Positions 59,854 to 64,000 of a stretch of 64,000 nt of DNA are shown here, piece by piece. The stretch spans positions 2,113,501-2,177,500 of the forward strand of contig NZ_JAJVCN010000003.1 in the NCBI RefSeq assembly GCF_021390435.2, read 5' to 3'. This stretch comes from Kibdelosporangium philippinense. Its GTDB lineage: Bacteria > Actinomycetota > Actinomycetes > Mycobacteriales > Pseudonocardiaceae. A program made the position numbers and the translations under genes. The notes beneath the pieces were generated by a model. It was given only the letters and a program-made list of their open reading frames with translations, was not told the DNA's origin and did not search any database. Within the stretch, counting starts at the first letter, position 1; the number at the start of each line of letters is the position of its first letter.

Positions 59854-61065
59854 GTGTCCACGACGGAGGTGACTCGGCAACCAGCGGCAATCGCGGAAAA
59901 AACTGAAACAATTCGTCTCAGAACGTGGACAGCCCGCCGAGTCGCCTATCTGCTCGCGCCAGCACTGATCTACCTGGCCATCCGCGAGTTCGGTCTGCTG
60001 GTGCTGTCCTGGATGAGTTCTCGGACACGTTTCCCGATGGGTCAAGCACTCACGTCGTGGGACGCGGACTGGTATCTGGGCATAGCGGCGGGCGGCTACG
60101 ACAACGTGCCAACCCGCCTGGTCGACGCCTACAACCAGCGCTCGCCGGAGACCCCGCTGGCCTTCTTCCCGGGCTACCCGAAGCTGATCAACTACCTGGC
60201 CGCACCCTTCGGTGGCACCGAAACAGCAAGGCTGGTCGCGGCCTTCACGATCACGGTCATCGCCGGGATCTTCTGTGCGTACGCGCTGGCCAGGATCGGA
60301 AAGCGCATCCCCGGCGGTTCGACCCGGATCGGCCTGATCCTGGTCGCGCTGTTCGCCGCGGCGCCGATGAGCATCGTGCTGGTCATGCCGTACTCGGAGG
60401 CGCTGTTCTGCGCTTTCGCCGCGTGGGCACTGGTCGGAGTGCTCGAACGACGCTGGGTTTTCGCCGGGTTGATGTGCGCCTGTGGCGGTCTCGTGCGGCC
60501 GACCGCGGTGGCTTTGGTGCTCGCGGTCGGTCTTGCCGCGCTCGTCGCTGTGATCAAACGGCGGGATGGCTGGCGGCCGTGGGTCGGCGGGTTGCTCGTG
60601 CCGCTCGGGCTGTTCTTTTACCTTGGCTGGGTCGCCAGTCGGACCGGCGAGCTGCTTGGGTACTTCACGCTGCAGGAACGCGGCTGGGACTCGCGGTTCG
60701 ACGGCGGCATCGCCACGTGGCGGTTCGCGGTCGAGGCGCTGACCCGGCAACTGTCGGTGCTCGAAGGCGTCACGATCCTGCTGCTGCTCGTGGCTGTGAC
60801 ATTGGTCGTGGTCGGGTTCAAGATGAAGCTGCCGTGGCCGCTGATGGTCTACGGGCTCGGCGTGCTGATGATGGACCTCGGGTCGAACGGCCTGATGGCG
60901 TCCAAAGCGCGACTGTTGTTGCCCGCGTTCGTATTGCTGATCCCGATAGCGGTTGGGCTCGCCAAACGGCAGACCGCTACCGTCGTCGCCACGCTGACTG
61001 GACTGGCCGTGATCACGTCCTGGTACGGCGCCTACTCGCTAACGGTGTGGAGCTGGGCAATCTGA
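59854..61065 (+). CDS. PIG-V-like membrane mannosyltransferase (GT-C)
   Basis: 403 residues, about 9-10 membrane segments. The first loop carries ALTSWDADWYLGIAAGGYD with the acidic Asp-Ala-Asp-Trp motif typical of PIG-V/GT-C mannosyltransferases; LAFFPGYPKLINYLAAPFG and GLVRPTAVALVLAVGL also match. It probably transfers a mannose from a polyprenyl-phosphate donor to a cell-envelope lipid or glycan. GTG start; divergent from lysC; its stop overlaps the nitroreductase start (TGATG). Confidence 0.8.
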   Translation: MSTTEVTRQPAAIAEKTETIRLRTWTARRVAYLLAPALIYLAIREFGLLVLSWMSSRTRFPMGQALTSWDADWYLGIAAGGYDNVPTRLVDAYNQRSPETPLAFFPGYPKLINYLAAPFGGTETARLVAAFTITVIAGIFCAYALARIGKRIPGGSTRIGLILVALFAAAPMSIVLVMPYSEALFCAFAAWALVGVLERRWVFAGLMCACGGLVRPTAVALVLAVGLAALVAVIKRRDGWRPWVGGLLVPLGLFFYLGWVASRTGELLGYFTLQERGWDSRFDGGIATWRFAVEALTRQLSVLEGVTILLLLVAVTLVVVGFKMKLPWPLMVYGLGVLMMDLGSNGLMASKARLLLPAFVLLIPIAVGLAKRQTATVVATLTGLAVITSWYGAYSLTVWSWAI

Positions 61066-61628
61066 TGCATCCGTTGATGAGAGACCGATGGAGCCCGCGT
61101 TGGCTCGACGCTGCCGCGGAAGTGACTGACGCGCAGCTGGAATCGATGCTGGAGGCCGCCCGCTGGGCGCCTTCGTACGGCAACTCCCAACCCGCGCGGT
61201 ACATGGTCGGGCGGCGTGGTGACACGACCTATTCGCGGATCTTCGAGGTGCTGAGCCAACGTAACCAGGCTTGGGCGCAGAACGCGCCAGTGTTGCTCCT
61301 GGGTATCGCGATGACCGTGAACCACAAGGGCACTTTGCCGTTGAACGAGTACGGCCTCGGGCTCGCGACGGAGAACTTGGTGCTGCAGGCGGTGGATGAA
61401 GGCCTTGTCGCACACCAGATGGGCGGGTTCAACGCGGAAGGCGCGCGGATTTTGTTCGAACTGCCGCCGGAGGCGCGGCCGGTCGTGGTGATCGCGGTCG
61501 GCAAACTCGGAGACCGCGAGGCGATCCCGGAAGATCTCCGAGAGCGAGAACTCGCCCCGCGCAAGCGACTGCCGCTCTCGGAGATCGCCTTCACCGGTGA
61601 ATGGGGAACCCCAGCTCTCGGGTCGTGA
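61065..61628 (+). CDS. Nitroreductase-family flavoprotein
   Basis: 187 residues from ATG 61065. Family segments LESMLEAARWAPSYGNSQPARY (FMN-binding Arg/Ser), GLGLATENLVLQAVDEGLVAHQMGGFN and VVVIAVGKLGDREAIP. It reduces nitro-aromatics, quinones or flavin-linked substrates with NAD(P)H; the true substrate is unknown. Coupled to the upstream glycosyltransferase gene. Its TGA (61626-61628) is in the intact palindromic terminator. Confidence 0.87.
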   Translation: MHPLMRDRWSPRWLDAAAEVTDAQLESMLEAARWAPSYGNSQPARYMVGRRGDTTYSRIFEVLSQRNQAWAQNAPVLLLGIAMTVNHKGTLPLNEYGLGLATENLVLQAVDEGLVAHQMGGFNAEGARILFELPPEARPVVVIAVGKLGDREAIPEDLRERELAPRKRLPLSEIAFTGEWGTPALGS

Positions 61629-61666
61629 GTGTTTTCGCCGGTTAGAACCGGCGAAAACACTCACGA
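61623..61666. terminator. Intact dispersed palindromic terminator
   Basis: 21-bp arms beginning TCGTGAGTGTTTTCGCCGGT, 2-base spacer AG, perfect inverse arm ending ACTCACGA. Between convergent nitroreductase and trypsin genes. Confidence 0.9.
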
Positions 61667-61671
61667 GGGCT

Positions 61672-62454
61672 TTAGAGTTGGGCGGTGATCGCCGCGTGGT
61701 AGGTCGCGATCCGGCCGTACACGCCTGGGTAGCCCGCGAGCGCGCAGCCACGACCCCATGACGTGTCACCGATCAGCTTGCCGCCCGCGATCAGCGGACC
61801 GCCCGAGTCGCCCTGGCACGTGTCCACGCCGCCATTGGGGAAACCGGCGCAAACCATGGCGGACTGGATGAAGGAAGAACCGTATGCGGTACGGCAGCTC
61901 GCATCACTCGTGACCGGGACAGTGGCCTTGAGCAGGTAGCGAGACGCCGAGCCGCCGGAACTCGTGGTGCCCCAGCCGAGGATCGTGGTCTGTGTGCCTG
62001 CCGCGTAGAGCGCGGTGTCCTGCGGCGTGGCCAGCGGCAGATACGGCCCGGGCAGGCTCGTGCCCAAGGTCAGCACGGAGACGTCGTAGCCGCGCGTGGC
62101 ACTCGTATAGCTCGGGTGCACCCAGATCCTGGTCACGGTCGAGACCGTGCCCGCGGTGCTCTGCTTGTCTTCCCGGCCCCACACCACACGGGTGCCGGAC
62201 GAGCTGCGGCCGGCGGTGCAGTGCGCTGCCGTGACCACCTTTGTCGCGCTGACCAGGGTGCCGCCGCAGAACTGCGAGCCGGAGGAGCTGGCCAGGTACA
62301 CGGTGTACTTGAAGTCGTTGATGTTGGCGCGGATGCCGCCAACGATCATCGGGGTGACGTCCGCCGATGCGACCGAAACGGACGACAGTGTGGCAAGAAC
62401 CGTCGCGACCGCGACAGTGCAAGCCCGAACCAGGCGGGGCAGGGCAGCCGCCAT
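61672..62454 (-). CDS. Secreted trypsin-like serine protease (S1A)
   Basis: 260 residues from ATG 62454 with AAAGGAGA upstream. A signal peptide (AAALPRLVRACTVAVATVL...ASA) is followed by a short pro-segment and IVGGIRANI at the maturation site. Catalytic residues: His in VVTAAHCTAG, Asp in GYDVSVLTLG and Ser in CQGDSGGPLIAGG, with an Asp seven residues ahead of the Ser (GGVDTCQGDSGG) giving trypsin specificity for Arg/Lys. Disulfide cysteines are present. Released to the medium. Confidence 0.93.
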   Translation of the reverse strand: MAAALPRLVRACTVAVATVLATLSSVSVASADVTPMIVGGIRANINDFKYTVYLASSSGSQFCGGTLVSATKVVTAAHCTAGRSSSGTRVVWGREDKQSTAGTVSTVTRIWVHPSYTSATRGYDVSVLTLGTSLPGPYLPLATPQDTALYAAGTQTTILGWGTTSSGGSASRYLLKATVPVTSDASCRTAYGSSFIQSAMVCAGFPNGGVDTCQGDSGGPLIAGGKLIGDTSWGRGCALAGYPGVYGRIATYHAAITAQL

Positions 62455-62592
62455 GGCTGTCTCCTTTTCCTCAGTGCCGCTCTTCACCGAGCGACATGTT
62501 CCATGAGTAATCGGGTGACAACAGATCGTGCAACCGCTAACCGGGCCATTACATTGCCAACCCCTGGCGGAGCTGCCGAAAACCAGAAAGAA

Positions 62593-62670
62593 GCTGGTCA
62601 AACCCCAACGTACCCAGCGCTGGTTCAAGAGGAGCACGCACCGTGGGGGTCTGGGGCTCGGCCCCCAGAA
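62593..62670. repeat. Dispersed ~78-bp GC-rich repeat, copy 2
   Basis: Begins GCTGGTCAAACCCCAACG and ends in a GGGGCTCGGCCCC snap-back; aligns with 44167-44242. Between the trypsin gene and the SRP RNA terminator. Confidence 0.55.
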
Positions 62671-62689
62671 GACACTGCGCGGACATGGT

Positions 62690-62722
62690 CCGCTTTTGTG
62701 CGGCTCCGCCGCACAAAAGCGG
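62690..62722. terminator. Terminator of the SRP RNA gene
   Basis: CCGCTTTTGTGCGG and CCGCACAAAAGCGG around a CTCCG loop, immediately after the SRP RNA 3' end on the minus strand. Confidence 0.75.
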
Positions 62723-62808
62723 ATCCCGTGCACCTGCCAGAGCCCGCTTATCCTTGCTGCCTTCCGGCCCTGGGGAGGTTCACGGGATGGACACCGCACG
62801 GGATCCAC
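62719..62808 (-). ncRNA. ffs: Signal recognition particle RNA (4.5S type)
   Basis: On the minus strand an 11-bp closing stem GGATCCCGTGC/GCACGGGATCC encloses the conserved apical loop sequence GGCCGGAAGGCAGCAAGG that binds Ffh. About 90 bases. Divergent to dnaX, a common actinobacterial arrangement. It guides membrane-protein targeting with Ffh and FtsY. Confidence 0.93.
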
Positions 62809-62879
62809 GTTCAGTGTAGCGAACCCTGGAGGCGGTACTGGCGGCGGGATTGTCGGTGGCTTTGGGTAGGGTCAACTCT

Positions 62880-64000
62880 GTGGCGCTCGCCCTCTACCGC
62901 AAGTACCGTCCGGCGACCTTCGCTGAGGTGGTCGGTCAGGAGCACGTCACCGAGCCGTTGCGCGTCGCGCTCGCGGCCGGTCGGGTCAACCATGCGTATC
63001 TCTTCTCCGGGCCTCGTGGCTGCGGGAAGACGTCCAGTGCGCGGATCATGGCCCGGTCTCTCAACTGTGCGCAGGGGCCGACGCCTGATCCCTGTGGCGT
63101 GTGCGAGTCGTGCATCTCGCTCGCTCCCAACGGGCCGGGCAGCGTCGATGTCGTCGAGCTTGACGCGGCCAGTCACGGTGGTGTCGATGACACTCGTGAG
63201 CTGCGGGATCGGGCTTTCTTCGCCCCCGCTATCTCCCGGTACCGCGTGTTCATCATCGATGAGGCGCACATGGTCACCACGCAGGGCTTCAACGCTCTGC
63301 TCAAGATCGTCGAGGAGCCACCTGAGCACCTCATCTTCATCTTCGCGACCACTGAGCCGGACAAGGTCCTGCCGACCATCCGCTCCCGTACCCACCACTA
63401 TCCGTTCCGGCTGATTCCGCCGAGCGTGATGCGGGAGCTTCTGGAGCGCAACTGCGCTGCCGAAGGTGTCACGGTCGAGCCGTCCGTCTTCCCGTTGGTT
63501 ATTCGGGCGGGTGGCGGCTCGGCACGTGACACCCAGTCGGTCATGGACCAGCTGCTGTCCGGTGCGGGACCCGATGGTGTGACATACGAACGCGCGATCT
63601 CCTTGCTGGGTGTCACGGACATCGCGTTGATCAACGACATGGTCGACGGGCTCGCGACCGGCGACGCGGCCGCCGTGTACGGCACGATCGAGCGACTTGT
63701 GGACGCCGGGCACGACCCGAGGCGGTTCGCGTCCGATCTTCTCGACCGGTTGCGGGATCTGGTTCTGCTCAGTGCCGTGCCTGATTCGGGTGCGCGTGGC
63801 CTGGTGAACGTGCCGGGTGACGAGCTGACGCGGATGTCCGCGCAGGCCGATCGCCTTGGCCCGGCAACGCTTTCCCGGTACGCCGAGATTGTCCACACTG
63901 GACTTATCGAGATGCGTGGGGCGACGTCGCCGCGGCTGGTGATGGAACTGCTGTCCGCGCGGATGCTTCTGCCCGCGGCGGTGCAGGGCGATCCGGCGCT
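62880..64000 (+). CDS. dnaX: DNA polymerase III gamma/tau subunit, 5' part
   Basis: Starts GTG 62880 and is open to the window end (over 370 codons). It opens MALALYRKYRPATFAEVVGQ, a very conserved start. Walker A GPRGCGKTSSARIM, zinc-binding Cys ligands (LNCAQGP...CGVCESC), Walker B VFIIDEAHMVTTQGFNALLK and sensor ATTEPDKVLPTIRSR are all present. It is the clamp-loader ATPase. No ribosome site is obvious; the start is fixed by conservation. Confidence 0.96.
   Translation, partial: MALALYRKYRPATFAEVVGQEHVTEPLRVALAAGRVNHAYLFSGPRGCGKTSSARIMARSLNCAQGPTPDPCGVCESCISLAPNGPGSVDVVELDAASHGGVDDTRELRDRAFFAPAISRYRVFIIDEAHMVTTQGFNALLKIVEEPPEHLIFIFATTEPDKVLPTIRSRTHHYPFRLIPPSVMRELLERNCAAEGVTVEPSVFPLVIRAGGGSARDTQSVMDQLLSGAGPDGVTYERAISLLGVTDIALINDMVDGLATGDAAAVYGTIERLVDAGHDPRRFASDLLDRLRDLVLLSAVPDSGARGLVNVPGDELTRMSAQADRLGPATLSRYAEIVHTGLIEMRGATSPRLVMELLSARMLLPAAVQGDPA

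Noticed and set aside
59731..60750. N-terminal extension of lysC
   Set aside because: Antisense to the glycosyltransferase gene; conserved MALVVQKYGGSS start at 59730 has a ribosome site.

Overview
The window is high-GC actinomycete chromosome. Gene content and order resemble the Rv3660-Rv3721 part of Mycobacterium tuberculosis: 6C RNA next to an HAD-IB phosphatase, acs, a holin-like protein, an EphE-like hydrolase, MarP, a CoA-type NUDIX, a TlpA-like thioredoxin, nth, Crp, an MBL hydrolase, RidA, DUF4177, asd/lysC, the SRP RNA and dnaX. Codon use and the accessory genes suggest Pseudonocardiaceae (Amycolatopsis or Kibdelosporangium type). That placement is inference, not a database result. 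No tRNA, rRNA or CRISPR array was seen.

Positions 1-6.8 kb are an insertion-sequence scrapyard. A frameshifted, edge-truncated ISL3 transposase is followed by a two-gene small-protein unit. Then comes an XRE/TPR regulator gene shattered by two identical inverted IS1182-type elements: its N-terminal part is present twice in opposite orientation, its middle is inverted, and its end lies beyond the second copy. From 7 to 30 kb runs mostly conserved core: DUF4177-RidA-two tandem paralogues, then (after an IS) an oxidoreductase, NUDIX and MBL hydrolases. An inserted block follows (IS3-like relic, a second DNA-clamp-like gene, a PHP metallohydrolase, nucleoside hydrolase, MFS), then Crp, nth, TlpA, NUDIX, MarP, EphE-like, holin-like and NhaA.

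From 26.8 to 30.8 kb an FCD-type GntR regulator sits among a DUF2848 protein, an MHS-type transporter, a nitrilase-family amidase and an OsmC-like protein, with shared TTGTATACA operators. acs, a Fic-like protein, two excalibur lipoproteins and a penicillin-acylase-family enzyme follow. From 37 to 44 kb is a complete Bacillus-style peptidoglycan MurNAc recycling locus: nagZ-namZ-amiE-like, then murR-murQ. Next come the HAD phosphatase, the 6C RNA and a complete ISL3 element.

From 48 to 64 kb are a prolyl-oligopeptidase-like peptidase, stress proteins (Dps, Ohr, FMN reductase), an esterase, a FurA-like regulator, an MFS pump, a second copy of the 9.7-kb IS, asd-lysC, a PIG-V-like glycosyltransferase, a nitroreductase, a secreted trypsin, the SRP RNA and the start of dnaX.

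Two structural themes stand out. First, a near-identical 44-base palindromic terminator recurs at unrelated gene ends, carries the stop codons of several of those genes, and has twice been the insertion target of the same IS. Second, the inverted IS1182 pair records a multi-step rearrangement inside one gene.
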